Below are positions 8,616-16,874 of a DNA stretch of 64,000 nucleotides, one piece after another (position 1 is the stretch's first letter; each line of letters opens with the position of its first letter). The translations under genes and the position numbers were made by a program. The notes beneath the pieces were generated by a model. It was not told the DNA's origin. It made no database searches and saw only the letters and a list, made by a program, of their open reading frames with translations. The stretch is from the NCBI GenBank assembly GCA_937951615.1, contig CALFBH010000008.1:1-64000 (forward strand), given 5' to 3'. Source of the DNA: an uncultured Saprospiraceae bacterium. Lineage in GTDB: Bacteria > Bacteroidota > Bacteroidia > Chitinophagales > Saprospiraceae.

Positions 8616-10355
8616 ATGAGAATTGTCTTTTCTTTGCTTTTTATAGTATACACCTGTATAGCGTGGGGACAGACGCGCGAAGCAAAAATCGCTTATAATA
8701 AAGGACTAGAGCATTATAATATGAAAAATTATGATTTTGCTGCGGTACATTTTAGCGAAGCTGTATCAGAGTCGCCCGACTTTGTGGCTGCACATCGACT
8801 CACCGCTATATGCTATGAAAGAAAAGGAAATTATGGAAAAGCAGCAGAAAGTTATGAGCGGGTTGCACAACTAGAACCTGGCGACGAAAAGCTATTGTAT
8901 AATATGGCATTGGCTTATAATAATAATGGCAATACTGCAAAAGCCATTGAACACCTAGAAGGCGCATTACGTGTGAACCCCAATTATACCAAAGCAAAAC
9001 TAGTGCTGAGCGGACTACACGCGACAGCGGGAAATGATAGCGAAGCACAAAAACATCTTGAAAGTGCCTCGAAGTCAGGACCTAAAGATGGACGTATAGA
9101 ATATCGCCTCGCAAGGTCATTATACAAACAAGAAAAATACGAAGAAGCACGAGTAAAAGCAGAAGAATCAGTCACCTGCAAATCAACGGCTGATGCAAAT
9201 TATCTATTGGCTTTGATTTATGAAAAAACAAACAGTGAGCAGCAGGCACTGGCAGCTTATGACAAAGTATTGTTTTTGGATAAAAACCATTTAGATGCTT
9301 TGCTCAATGCAGGAATCATCCATTATAATGCAGGAACCTTCAGTCAGGCAGCCAGCTATTTTGACCGCGCAGTAGCCCTGAAACCTGAAGATGCAGAATT
9401 ACAGCGTTATCTTGGACGCTCTTACCTAAGTGCCAATAAATCTAGCCTTGCCATTCCTCATTTGGAAAAAGTCATTCAAAACGATTATCAAGACGGAGAG
9501 ACGCATTTCTTTTTGGCGAAAGCCTATGAAACACAAGGCAATGAAGCCAAGATGCGCAAACATTACGATATTGCCATAGCACAAAATTATGAAGGTGCGC
9601 AAAAAGCCCTGAATAGCAAGAAGACAAAAATTTATAACGAAGGAGTACTGGCCATGGATGCAGGTAATTCAAAAGAAGCCATTGCATCCTTTGAAAAAGC
9701 GGTGAGAGAAGACCCGAAAAATGCAAAATACCACTATAATCTGGCTGTCGCCCTGTTCAAATCAGGAGACAATCAAAAGGCAGAAGCCACACTAAAAAAG
9801 ACCCTCGCACTGGACAAAAATCATGGTCGGGCGCATGGACTATTGGCAGATATTTATGCTGAAACAGGCAGAGAAACCGCAGCAGCGATTCATTACGAAA
9901 AAGCAATTGGAAGTGGGGATGCAGGAGGACATGTTTATTATAATTTAGGCAACAGTTATTATAATAAAGAACAGTATAACCAGGCCGCTAAAAATTATGA
10001 AAAAGCCATAGAAATGGAGCCTGACAATCCCGATTATTCTTATAATCTGGGCATGACATACATTCAGTTTGGCAGATTTAATGCAGCCATCAAGCAGTTT
10101 GAAAAGACATTAGAAATGGATTCCAGTCACCGCGAGTCTTATTATGGTTTAGGCTTGGCTTATCGAGATTTGGAAGACTATATGAAAGCCCTGAAAATTG
10201 GGCAGCAATTGGTGGAGTTGGATCCTGACTATGCTTATGGTTACCTATTACTTGCAGATATTTATAGCAAATTGGATGATTCTTATAATCAAGATAAATA
10301 CCTGCGTATTGCAAAAAAAATGGATCCTAGCATCAATAATAAACTACTGAAATAA
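8616..10355 (+). CDS. Secreted/periplasmic TPR-repeat protein
   Basis: 579-residue protein with a signal peptide (MRIVFSLLFIVYTCIAWGQ) and then essentially nothing but tetratricopeptide repeats, about 15, with regular 34-residue spacing and the W/Y-L-G-Y-A-F-P pattern (for example YYNLGNSYYNKEQYNQAAKNYEKAIEMEPD, split here for position only: residues about 440-470). TPR superhelices bind partner proteins; the periplasmic or envelope location is predicted from the signal. No enzyme domain. Single gene with its own terminator; converges on the ATPase gene. Specific partner is unknown. Confidence 0.85.
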   Translation: MRIVFSLLFIVYTCIAWGQTREAKIAYNKGLEHYNMKNYDFAAVHFSEAVSESPDFVAAHRLTAICYERKGNYGKAAESYERVAQLEPGDEKLLYNMALAYNNNGNTAKAIEHLEGALRVNPNYTKAKLVLSGLHATAGNDSEAQKHLESASKSGPKDGRIEYRLARSLYKQEKYEEARVKAEESVTCKSTADANYLLALIYEKTNSEQQALAAYDKVLFLDKNHLDALLNAGIIHYNAGTFSQAASYFDRAVALKPEDAELQRYLGRSYLSANKSSLAIPHLEKVIQNDYQDGETHFFLAKAYETQGNEAKMRKHYDIAIAQNYEGAQKALNSKKTKIYNEGVLAMDAGNSKEAIASFEKAVREDPKNAKYHYNLAVALFKSGDNQKAEATLKKTLALDKNHGRAHGLLADIYAETGRETAAAIHYEKAIGSGDAGGHVYYNLGNSYYNKEQYNQAAKNYEKAIEMEPDNPDYSYNLGMTYIQFGRFNAAIKQFEKTLEMDSSHRESYYGLGLAYRDLEDYMKALKIGQQLVELDPDYAYGYLLLADIYSKLDDSYNQDKYLRIAKKMDPSINNKLLK

Positions 10356-10388
10356 GGAAGATATTATATTGATTTTATTACAAAGAAG

Positions 10389-10416
10389 GACTTCTCCACT
10401 TGGGGAAGTCTTTTTT
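10389..10416 (+). terminator. Rho-independent terminator after TPR gene
   Basis: GACTTCTCC...GGGGAAGTC hairpin at 10389-10410 followed by six T residues, 34 bp after the TPR stop codon. Confidence 0.85.
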
Positions 10417-10432
10417 ATAAGGAATAAGGTAC

Positions 10433-10545
10433 ATCAGGCTTCCAGCCTGATATTGGTTCGACTTTGCTCAATCAATTGCTTGTCCGAGCGAAACTGCCTG
10501 TATTGAGCGAAGCCGAAATAAAGGCAAGTCTGACCAATACCCTAA
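10433..10545. repeat. Inverted word-repeat element with 3-nt-loop hairpin
   Basis: Starts with the hairpin ATCAGGCT-TCC-AGCCTGAT (10433-10451). An imperfect inverted repeat follows: ATTGGT near 10452 against ACCAAT near 10541, and TTCGACTTTGCTCAAT against ATTGAGCGAAGCCGAA. Related TTCGACTTCGCTCAA words occur at 13126-13140. It lies between converging genes. Confidence 0.65.
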
Positions 10546-10563
10546 CACTCCCAATACCCCAAA

Positions 10564-12018
10564 TCACTCCAAATCCCCCAACATATCCGACAACATATCG
10601 CCGAAAGACAGTTTGGATTCCATTACATCCTTATTCACCACATTGAACTCTGACAAGCCATGTAGCACCAACTCCATGTATAAGTGCTTTTCACCTTTTG
10701 GCACATCAATGCTATTGACCAGTCGTTCCAGTCCGGCAACCTGTTCTAGTTGTTTTTTATAGTCTTTATCGGTGGAATCATTGAGTAAATCTACCACATT
10801 TCCATTGGCAAACCACATTCTGATGGCGCCATAAGGATCCCGTTCTTCGCCTTTTTTCAGTCGGTCAGGATGCGGAAAAAATTCCAGGAATTTTTTCTTT
10901 GTGGCTGTACCCAATAAATTCATAGCCACGACATAAGGGCCTTCCTGTTCGCCTTCGTACACCAATTCTACCTTGCCGGTAATTGCCGGAATGACACCCC
11001 AGAAATCAGTAACACGAACATTGGTTTTTTTCTCTTTATTGATAAGCATCCGTCGCTCGGCAGTACTAAGTAGATTTTCATAACCTGAAATGGTCAATCG
11101 AGCAGACACACCGCTTTTTTCATCTATAAATTCGCTATTTCTTGCTGTAAATGAAACTTCTTCAAGAAGATCTTTCAGGATGTCAGCAACGTGGATGTTT
11201 TTCTGCTGATGCTCGGCAATGCGTGCTTCTTGTGCAGTAATCGTCCGCGCCAGTTCTATCGTCTTAGGATAATGGGTGAGTACCTGACTTTCAATCCGGT
11301 CTTTCAACGGTGTAATAATACTGCCCCGATTGGTATAATCTTCTGGATTTGCGGTGAATAGGAATTGAATATCCAGCGGCAGACGCAATTTAAACCCTCG
11401 AATTTGAATGTCGCCTTCCTGCAAAATATTGAACAAAGACACCTGTATCCGTGCCTGCAAATCCGGTAATTCATTAATCACAAAAATACAACGATGCGCT
11501 CTTGGAATCAATCCAAAATGAATCACCCGTTCATCAGAGTAAGGCAATTTGAGTGTCGCTGCCTTGATAGGATCTACGTCACCAATCAAATCCGCTACGC
11601 TCACATCTGGAGTCGCCAGTTTTTCTACATATCGCTCCGAACGGTGCATCCAGGTTATGGGCGTATCATCTCCTTTCTCCGCAATCAAATCCTTTGCATA
11701 ACGAGAGAGTGGCTGTAGTGGGTCATCATTGAGTTCTGAGCCTGCTACAACGGGAATATATTCGTCTAATAAATGCGTGAGTAATCTAGCGATCCGTGTT
11801 TTTGCCTGTCCGCGCAAACCGAGCAACAGCACATTATGCCTAGACAAAATCGCTCGCTCTATATCGGGCAGTACCGTATCATCAAAACCCAAAATGCCTT
11901 CAAAGACGGTTTCTTTTTTTTGTAATTTTTCAATCAAATTGCCCCGCAATTCTTCTTTGATGGATTTTGATTGATAAGCTGACGCTTTCAATGCGCCTAG
12001 TGTGTTTATTTTCTGCAT
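10564..12018 (-). CDS. MoxR/magnesium-chelatase-like AAA+ ATPase
   Basis: 484-residue AAA+ ATPase of the MoxR/ChlI-like group common in Bacteroidota. Walker A is LLLGLRGQAKTR (around residue 65-76); Walker B is CIFVINELPDL with glutamate after the hydrophobic strand; sensor 1 is FLFTANPEDYTNRG; an arginine-finger-like PLKDRI follows. The C-terminal half is a lid/sensor-2 region with no vWA domain fused. Such ATPases usually act with a vWA partner as chaperones or metal-insertion motors; no adjacent vWA gene exists here, although two vWA genes lie 37 kb or more away. It begins 111 bp from the divergent thioesterase. No signal peptide; cytoplasmic. Confidence 0.85.
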   Translation of the reverse strand: MQKINTLGALKASAYQSKSIKEELRGNLIEKLQKKETVFEGILGFDDTVLPDIERAILSRHNVLLLGLRGQAKTRIARLLTHLLDEYIPVVAGSELNDDPLQPLSRYAKDLIAEKGDDTPITWMHRSERYVEKLATPDVSVADLIGDVDPIKAATLKLPYSDERVIHFGLIPRAHRCIFVINELPDLQARIQVSLFNILQEGDIQIRGFKLRLPLDIQFLFTANPEDYTNRGSIITPLKDRIESQVLTHYPKTIELARTITAQEARIAEHQQKNIHVADILKDLLEEVSFTARNSEFIDEKSGVSARLTISGYENLLSTAERRMLINKEKKTNVRVTDFWGVIPAITGKVELVYEGEQEGPYVVAMNLLGTATKKKFLEFFPHPDRLKKGEERDPYGAIRMWFANGNVVDLLNDSTDKDYKKQLEQVAGLERLVNSIDVPKGEKHLYMELVLHGLSEFNVVNKDVMESKLSFGDMLSDMLGDLE

Positions 12019-12082
12019 AGTTGAATTGTATTTGACATTAAAGTCACAGACACATACAACGTTTTAGCATAAAAATTGTTCT

Positions 12083-12090
12083 TACCTTCG
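12083..12090 (+). promoter_or_regulatory. Probable -7 box upstream of thioesterase
   Basis: TACCTTCG differs at one base from TAnnTTTG and lies 40 bp before the start codon, in the divergent spacer shared with the ATPase gene. Confidence 0.4.
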
Positions 12091-12129
12091 TCCAATAAAG
12101 TCTAATTACTAATCACCAATTGCGAAAAT

Positions 12130-12555
12130 ATGAAAATCTGGAAAAATGACTTTACGCTAGAAGCCCTCAATACTACTTCTGAAAACACAATGGTCTCTCA
12201 TGTTGGTATAGAATTTAGCGATTCTGGCGATGATTATCTATGCGCAACGATGCCCGTGAATGCACATACGGTACAACCTTTTCGCATTCTACATGGTGGC
12301 GCATCTGTTGTGCTAGCGGAGACTGTAGGTAGTGTAGCTTCTACTTTGTGTATTCAGGAAAGTGGAAAAACGGCGGTAGGTGTCACAATCAATGCCAGTC
12401 ATCTGCGTCCTGCAAGAGAGGGAAGTATCGTGACGGCTACCTGTACGCCTATAAAAATCGGACGGACGACTCATGTTTGGGACATCAAGATAAAAGACGA
12501 GAAAGACCGAATGACCTGCATTTGCCGACTGACGATGGCTGTGGTGGAGATTTAA
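12130..12555 (+). CDS. PaaI/MenI-type hotdog thioesterase
   Basis: 141-residue single hotdog-fold acyl-CoA thioesterase. The active-site helix motif LHGGASVVLAETVGS (around residues 57-71; HGG then the catalytic-type acidic AE) and the following GVTINASHLRPAREG strand pattern are those of the PaaI/MenI (1,4-dihydroxy-2-naphthoyl-CoA hydrolase) group. Saprospiria make menaquinone, so a MenI role is plausible, but no menaquinone gene is adjacent and a phenylacetate-type or general housekeeping thioesterase is equally possible. Cytoplasmic. Its stop codon is followed directly by a TTACGAATTACGAAT word repeat. Confidence 0.87.
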   Translation: MKIWKNDFTLEALNTTSENTMVSHVGIEFSDSGDDYLCATMPVNAHTVQPFRILHGGASVVLAETVGSVASTLCIQESGKTAVGVTINASHLRPAREGSIVTATCTPIKIGRTTHVWDIKIKDEKDRMTCICRLTMAVVEI

Positions 12556-12556
12556 T

Positions 12557-12591
12557 TTAATTACGAATTACGAATGGGATAATTACGAATC
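12557..12591. repeat. TAATTACGAAT word repeat, copy 1
   Basis: 35-base unit starting TTAATTACGAATTACGAAT, immediately after the thioesterase stop. It is identical over all 35 bases to the reverse complement of 28980-29014 and nearly identical to that of 38851-38885. Related copies lie at 25429-25467 and 41551-41580. Confidence 0.85.
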
Positions 12592-12910
12592 CGGGCAAAC
12601 ACATCAAAATTTTAGTCGTGTTCTATCAAAGCATCGTTGAGCAAATTCCGTTGTCGTCAGACGAATTCAGTTGAAAATACCGCATATTTTCGGGAACAAA
12701 CCACTAATTTTAATCAAATCCTTCGTCTGCCGACTATTCCATACTTTGAACACCGCATTAAATTTAAATTTGGAAAATGAAGAAGAAAAGTCGGCTGACG
12801 ATGGTTGCTTATCCACACATAATGATGATTTTCAGGACGATGAACTCCTGAATAAATTGAATCGTCATACGACTCAGGTTGCTTTTTAATTTGATGCGTT
12901 TACCCTAATT
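12592..12910. other. Gene-poor spacer, possible decayed coding remnant
   Basis: A 72-codon open frame (TTG at 12671 to 12889) encodes a lysine/asparagine-rich peptide I cannot assign and has no ribosome-binding site; I do not call it a gene. GGGCAAACACATCAAAATT near 12593 recurs with changes near 25104 in another spacer. Otherwise I see nothing here. Confidence 0.4.
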
Positions 12911-13120
12911 ACGAATAGCTAACCCAAGTTGAAATAGTAGCCCCCAATTTTACATTTTCACGGTCAGTAGTTTATAGGGTTTATAAAGTTTACATAGTTT
13001 GATAAAGACGTATTTTGCTTCGCAAAATAATCACTATTGTATAAACCCTGTAAACATATAAACTTCTTTGACCAGCGTTGATAAGAAGTTGGGGGCTACA
13101 TATTCAACTTGGGCTAAGAG
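12911..13120. repeat. Composite inverted-repeat element with CATTTTGC-type core
   Basis: The ends are inverted: CAAGTTGAAATAGTAGCCCCC at 12924 onward against GGGGGCTACATATTCAACTTG at 13091 onward. Inside, GTTTATA-like words on the left face TATAAAC-like words on the right. The centre is ATTTTGC-TTC-GCAAAAT (13012-13028). Half of this element occurs at the window start. Confidence 0.8.
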
Positions 13121-13182
13121 TTGATTTCGACTTCGCTCAACCAACTGACATTTCGGTTGTCCAGGCGAAGCCGAGGACAACC
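13119..13182. repeat. Two small hairpins (TTCGACTTCGCTCAA family)
   Basis: AGTTG...CAACT encloses TTCGACTTCGCTCAA (13119-13146), then GGTTGTCC...GGACAACC (13155-13182) encloses GGCGAAGCC. The same words occur at 10452-10530. Confidence 0.6.
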
Positions 13183-13239
13183 AATCACCAATCACCAATC
13201 ACCAATCACCAATCACCAATCACCAATCACCAATCACTC
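13183..13239. repeat. Tandem 7-mer CAATCAC repeat
   Basis: About seven near-perfect copies of the heptamer CAATCAC. The last copy supplies the TGA stop codon of the minus-strand alpha/beta hydrolase gene at 13234-13236. Confidence 0.9.
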
Positions 13240-14184
13240 AAGCCCAAAAAACTGGTCAAATACTTCAAAAAATGCCTTTGGCTCTTCTAAATAAGGATTG
13301 TGTCCACTATTTTCAAACATGACAAACTGCGCCTGCGGCATGAATCTTTTGTATTGCAAAGCATACTCAGGCGTGGAAACACCATCATATCGTCCAGCTA
13401 CAATTAATGTAGGAGACTGAATGGTTTTTAGTTGCCTTCTGAAATCTATATCACCAATACAGCCAGTTACATGAAAATCGCCATCTCTGCCGACCATCGT
13501 GTAATACACCTCGTCGCTCCAGGTGCGCTTTGCGTCTTTGGGCGTAGGCTGACTGAATTTTGTATTATGGTAATAAATGTATTTCGTTGGAAAACTACCA
13601 TACACTTTTTTAAATTCGGGGTCGCTGGATACATAACCTTCCTGGCGCAGCGAATCGACTAGTCTCCATTTTTCTGGAAAGTGTGTTTTGGAATAAAAAT
13701 TATAGGTATCACAATTGGCTTCCTGCCACATCAATCCGCTGTGGAAACCATTAATCAGAACTATTTTATCAATAGAATTGGGATATTTCAGTGCGTAAGC
13801 CTGTGCGACTACCGTGCCATAAGAATGACCAACCAGCGACCATTTTTTGAGTTTTAGTGCTTTGCGAATACTTTCCAGCGTTTCTACATCTCCATCGACT
13901 GAATATTCCTTAGCGTTCTTGGCATCTTCCGATAAACCTCTACCCAGTCCATCAAAAAAAACGACCTGCATATCTTTATGATAATGCCCAAAATTACCTT
14001 GCAAATAATCGTGTGAATTGCCTGGTCCACCAGCTATAAATACAACAGGATTACCCTTGCCCATCGTTTCGACATTGATGTTATAGCCATTTATCTTGAA
14101 GGATTTTGGTTTAAATACATTGACTTTTTGAGCTTGTAGAGAAAGGCAGCCCAAAATCAGCAGGAGTACAGCTTGAATTTTCAT
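13234..14184 (-). CDS. Exported alpha/beta hydrolase (proline iminopeptidase-like)
   Basis: Alpha/beta-hydrolase-1 protein of the S33/proline-iminopeptidase-like type. Signal peptide MKIQAVLLLILGCLSLQAQ; I use this ATG (14184), not the one 30 bp upstream, for that reason. Oxyanion segment FIAGGPGNSHDYLQG is an HGGPG variant. Nucleophile elbow VGHSYG puts Ser near residue 119; acid in AGRYDGVS (near 266); catalytic His in ENSGHNPYLEEP (near 295). 316 residues. Substrate is unknown: peptidase or esterase. The C-terminus FFGLE is followed by a stop codon inside a tandem heptamer array. Probably periplasmic. Confidence 0.87.
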   Translation of the reverse strand: MKIQAVLLLILGCLSLQAQKVNVFKPKSFKINGYNINVETMGKGNPVVFIAGGPGNSHDYLQGNFGHYHKDMQVVFFDGLGRGLSEDAKNAKEYSVDGDVETLESIRKALKLKKWSLVGHSYGTVVAQAYALKYPNSIDKIVLINGFHSGLMWQEANCDTYNFYSKTHFPEKWRLVDSLRQEGYVSSDPEFKKVYGSFPTKYIYYHNTKFSQPTPKDAKRTWSDEVYYTMVGRDGDFHVTGCIGDIDFRRQLKTIQSPTLIVAGRYDGVSTPEYALQYKRFMPQAQFVMFENSGHNPYLEEPKAFFEVFDQFFGLE

Positions 14185-14242
14185 AATTTTATAATTTGCT
14201 TGTAAACTGGGCAAAAAATAAAACTTATTTATGATTATCAGA

Positions 14243-14905
14243 CTATTTAAAAGGAATAATTTGATAGCGTAATGAAAATTGAAGACCGGTATTTCCAGTA
14301 TCCTGAAAACTTTTTCGATAGAGCAGGTCTATCCCCAGACGTGGCAGAGGAAAGTAAACAATGCCTGCAAGTACACTTGTATGCCAGATGGAACTCCAGT
14401 GGCCATCATATCTGGCTTCATAGAAAGTACTCAATTCAGGGTCAATTTCCATGTTATAACTAAATTCATAAGACCAGCCCGATGTATAAGCAAATTCCCC
14501 GCCTGCTGCCAACTGAATTTTTGGATGTGGGCGATAAGTAAATAATATAGGGGTTTTAAAATAATCTATTCTCCAGGTATGGATGAGTTCAAAGCCATCA
14601 GGAGCAGGAGCAAAATATGAGGTATCTAAGCCCATATAAAATAAGTAGTTATTGTCTTTTATAGATATGCTTTTCCTACGAATATAATTCAATCCCGTTT
14701 CCAGCCCAATTTTTTCATTAAAACGATAATTGGCAATAAGCCCTGATGTAAGCCCTAGATGATTAAACTTATCCATACTTGCTACACCTACTGTCAGGCT
14801 ATAGGTCTGTGAGCGTTTTTGAGATTTGGACATCTCTCCGTTTTGTTGTGCATGGACAGACATAAAACTCAGACAGGCTGCCAAAAGGATGATTTCTATT
14901 TTCAT
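14243..14905 (-). CDS. Outer membrane beta-barrel protein
   Basis: 220-residue protein with signal peptide (MKIEIILLAACLSFMSVHAQ) and an OmpA/PorT-like beta-barrel of alternating strands (TYSLTVGVASM, LIANYRFNEKIGLETGLNYIRRKS, TYRPHPKIQLAAGGEFAY, LGIDLLYRKSFQDTGNTGLQFSLRYQI), ending in an aromatic-rich final strand. It is a clear paralogue of the C-terminal barrel of the next gene, sharing SQTYS, YRFN.KIG(I/L)ETGLNY and PH.KIQL..G.EFAY. The two are 23 bp apart in one direction downstream of the ECF sigma factor, so likely one operon. Confidence 0.82.
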   Translation of the reverse strand: MKIEIILLAACLSFMSVHAQQNGEMSKSQKRSQTYSLTVGVASMDKFNHLGLTSGLIANYRFNEKIGLETGLNYIRRKSISIKDNNYLFYMGLDTSYFAPAPDGFELIHTWRIDYFKTPILFTYRPHPKIQLAAGGEFAYTSGWSYEFSYNMEIDPELSTFYEARYDGHWSSIWHTSVLAGIVYFPLPRLGIDLLYRKSFQDTGNTGLQFSLRYQIIPFK

Positions 14906-14928
14906 GGAATTTTTTTTATGATTAAAAA

Positions 14929-16176
14929 TTACCGAGGTGCAAATTGATAAAGAGCAGATAACTGGAATCCACTATTAAAATGCCCGCCTTTATCAGCGGT
15001 AATGTCTGTGAAGCCTTGTCGGTAATGCAGTCCGAGTCCTAATTTGGGTATTGGATAATAGCGTATTCCTGCTTGTAAATTTGCATCAAATTTCTGAAAA
15101 GAAGAACTGCTGCGCATCGACGAAGTGCCCGTAAAAAGAGTTGCATCATTTTGTGCAAAACTATTAATCAAAGCCCCTGTCTTCCAAAGGTAAGCGAATT
15201 CTACTCCGCTATGTAATTGAATTTTTCTGTGAGGCTTATAGGTGAAGCGTATTGGCATTCTGAAATAATGGAAAGAATTAGTTTCAAATTGATTAATAAT
15301 ATCTAGCTCTTCGCTTTGTGCAATATTAGGGTCGCTGACTGTTTCTATATTATCAGAATTGGAACCAGTATTAATTGCCGTACTATCGGAAACAATATAA
15401 AATGTAATCGGTTTTTTCGACCATGCATAGTTCAAGCCTGTCTCTATTCCTATTTTTGAATTGAAACGATAATTGGCGACAAGCCCAGTAGTCAGTCCGC
15501 CAAAATCACTTGCTTGGTTACTGTTCATTGTCCCTAGCATCCAGCTATACGTTTGTGAAAATTTATGTGGTCTGGGGAATTGGGGAGATTGTGGAATTGT
15601 GGGATTGTGGGATTGTGGAATTACTGGATTTATACTAGCGACTGAAGTTGCCTCCTTCGTATCGGCGACTTCAGTCGCCGCTTGAATGTTGTTTATCTTG
15701 GCGACTGAAGTCGCCTGTACATTTTTATCTTCTGTGCCGATGACCTTAGCTGTCGTAGGAATATTATTTTTCCTGACAACTGAAGTTGCCGCTGGAGGGT
15801 TGTTTTTTTTGACGGCTAAAGTCGTCAGTACTGTTTTTGTATCAGTGATTTTAGTTGCTGTTAAAGTATTATTTTGATTGGGGTTAAGATTAACACTGGC
15901 ATTATTAGCCCTACTGTTTTTGTCATTATTACTACGACTGCCACTGTCACTGTCCAAAGCAATCGGTGCAACTTCAGTAATGGGAGAAAGCCCATTGACA
16001 ACATAAAAATAAATGCCAATTGCAAGAAGGCTAAAAAAGAAAAACAACCAAAAGAACAGGCGGCGGTCTTTCTTATCTTTTACAGGCATTTCTTTATCAA
16101 GAGTTTTCCGCATTTTGCTCCAGGCAAAATCGGTAAATTCCTCGTTGATATTTTGTATGTGTTCTTTTTCGGACAT
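14929..16176 (-). CDS. Anti-sigma-like membrane protein fused to beta-barrel
   Basis: 415 residues in four parts. Residues 1-40 are cytoplasmic and anti-sigma-like (FAWSKMRKTLDKEMP). Residues 43-63 form one membrane helix. Residues about 64-200 form a low-complexity linker of ~12-residue units (ATSVAKINNIQ, ATEVADTKE, LTTLAVKKNNPP) ending in a proline-rich PQSHNPTIPQSP stretch. Residues ~205-415 form a beta-barrel like the neighbour's. One inner-membrane helix plus an outer-membrane barrel implies an envelope-spanning protein. It lies 24 bp downstream of the ECF sigma gene, as in other Bacteroidota sigma/anti-sigma pairs. The linker DNA is made of palindromes that elsewhere are intergenic. 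Confidence 0.78.
   Translation of the reverse strand: MSEKEHIQNINEEFTDFAWSKMRKTLDKEMPVKDKKDRRLFFWLFFFFSLLAIGIYFYVVNGLSPITEVAPIALDSDSGSRSNNDKNSRANNASVNLNPNQNNTLTATKITDTKTVLTTLAVKKNNPPAATSVVRKNNIPTTAKVIGTEDKNVQATSVAKINNIQAATEVADTKEATSVASINPVIPQSHNPTIPQSPQFPRPHKFSQTYSWMLGTMNSNQASDFGGLTTGLVANYRFNSKIGIETGLNYAWSKKPITFYIVSDSTAINTGSNSDNIETVSDPNIAQSEELDIINQFETNSFHYFRMPIRFTYKPHRKIQLHSGVEFAYLWKTGALINSFAQNDATLFTGTSSMRSSSSFQKFDANLQAGIRYYPIPKLGLGLHYRQGFTDITADKGGHFNSGFQLSALYQFAPR
15590..15860. repeat. Intragenic palindrome array (GGCGACTTCAGTCGCC family)
   Basis: Inside the linker of the membrane/barrel gene. Copies or variants lie at 15638, 15664-15679 (perfect GGCGACTTCAGTCGCC), 15700-15715, about 15737, 15775-15790, 15811-15826 (GACGGCTAAAGTCGTC) and about 15847, mostly 36-38 bp apart, i.e. 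12 codons. ATTGTGGG words lie at 15590-15620. Intergenic relatives are at 24957 and 50055-50235. Confidence 0.85.
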
Positions 16177-16200
16177 AAAATGTGGTGTTCTTTGTATTTT

Positions 16201-16743
16201 TTATCTTACGTAATTATGTTGCTCAAGCAAGTGCCTGAGTTTTTTTCTGGCTTCGGATAAATGCCATTTAGACGTTCCGTCGCTAATATTTAATTTTTTT
16301 GCAATTTCGGGATGCGTGTAGCCTTCTATTGCGTACAATTTGAAAACTTGCTGCGTAGCTGGCGGGAGTTGTCCAACCAGCCCCATAATATCATTTGCAT
16401 ACAGGTCTGCGTGGGCTGTTGCTTCGAGTTCACTATCTTTTTCTTCTAGTACAATACGTTCTAAATACTTTGAATTTTTTCTAAAATAATCTGAAACGCT
16501 GTGATAAACAATTCTGCGTATCCAGCCTTCCAGTGAACCTTTAAATTTAAAAGTATCCAGCTTTTTGAATACCCGTAAAAAACCATCATTGACTATTTCC
16601 AAAGCCTGTTCTCTATCATTGGTATAACGTAGGCACATCGCTATCATTTTGGCAAAGAATCTCCGATACAACAACTCCTGAAAGAGTCTGTCGTTACGGA
16701 TACAACCATCCACTAATTCACGGTCGGAATAGTTTTTTGCCAT
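16201..16743 (-). CDS. ECF RNA polymerase sigma factor
   Basis: 180-residue sigma-70-family ECF factor. Region 2 is present (RNDRLFQELLYRRFFAKMIAMCLRYTNDREQALEIVNDGFLRVFKKLDTFK, residues about 14-64, with -10 recognition), then a short linker and region 4 with a helix-turn-helix (LPPATQQVFKLYAIEGY and THPEIAKKLNISDGTSKWHLSEARKKL). No extra domain. First gene of the sigma/anti-sigma-barrel/barrel set, so it probably drives envelope genes and is held by the N-terminus of the next gene. A word-repeat hairpin of 130 bp lies directly upstream, in place of a recognisable promoter. Confidence 0.93.
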   Translation of the reverse strand: MAKNYSDRELVDGCIRNDRLFQELLYRRFFAKMIAMCLRYTNDREQALEIVNDGFLRVFKKLDTFKFKGSLEGWIRRIVYHSVSDYFRKNSKYLERIVLEEKDSELEATAHADLYANDIMGLVGQLPPATQQVFKLYAIEGYTHPEIAKKLNISDGTSKWHLSEARKKLRHLLEQHNYVR

Positions 16744-16752
16744 AGCTTATTA

Positions 16753-16874
16753 TAACGATGAATGTTGAACGATGAATGATGAATTTTGTACTCATTTTGC
16801 TATGCAAAATGTCTAATATTCATCGTTCATCATTTATAGTTCATCGTTCTCCATTCATCGTTTATCATTCATCA
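16753..16874. repeat. Inverted CATCATT/CGATGAA word element with core hairpin
   Basis: Left arm AACGATGAATGTTGAACG... (16753-16783), core CATTTTGC-TAT-GCAAAATG (16793-16811), right arm of TTCATCGTTCATCATT words (16818-16874). It fills the gap between the sigma factor start and the stop of the next minus-strand gene. Confidence 0.88.

Noticed and set aside
12671-12889. 72-codon open frame in the spacer after the thioesterase
   Set aside because: TTG start, no ribosome-binding site or promoter, no recognisable domain, and surrounded by repeats.
13183-13239. Tandem CAATCAC units as a CRISPR array
   Set aside because: Units are 7 bases with no spacers between and no cas genes in the window.
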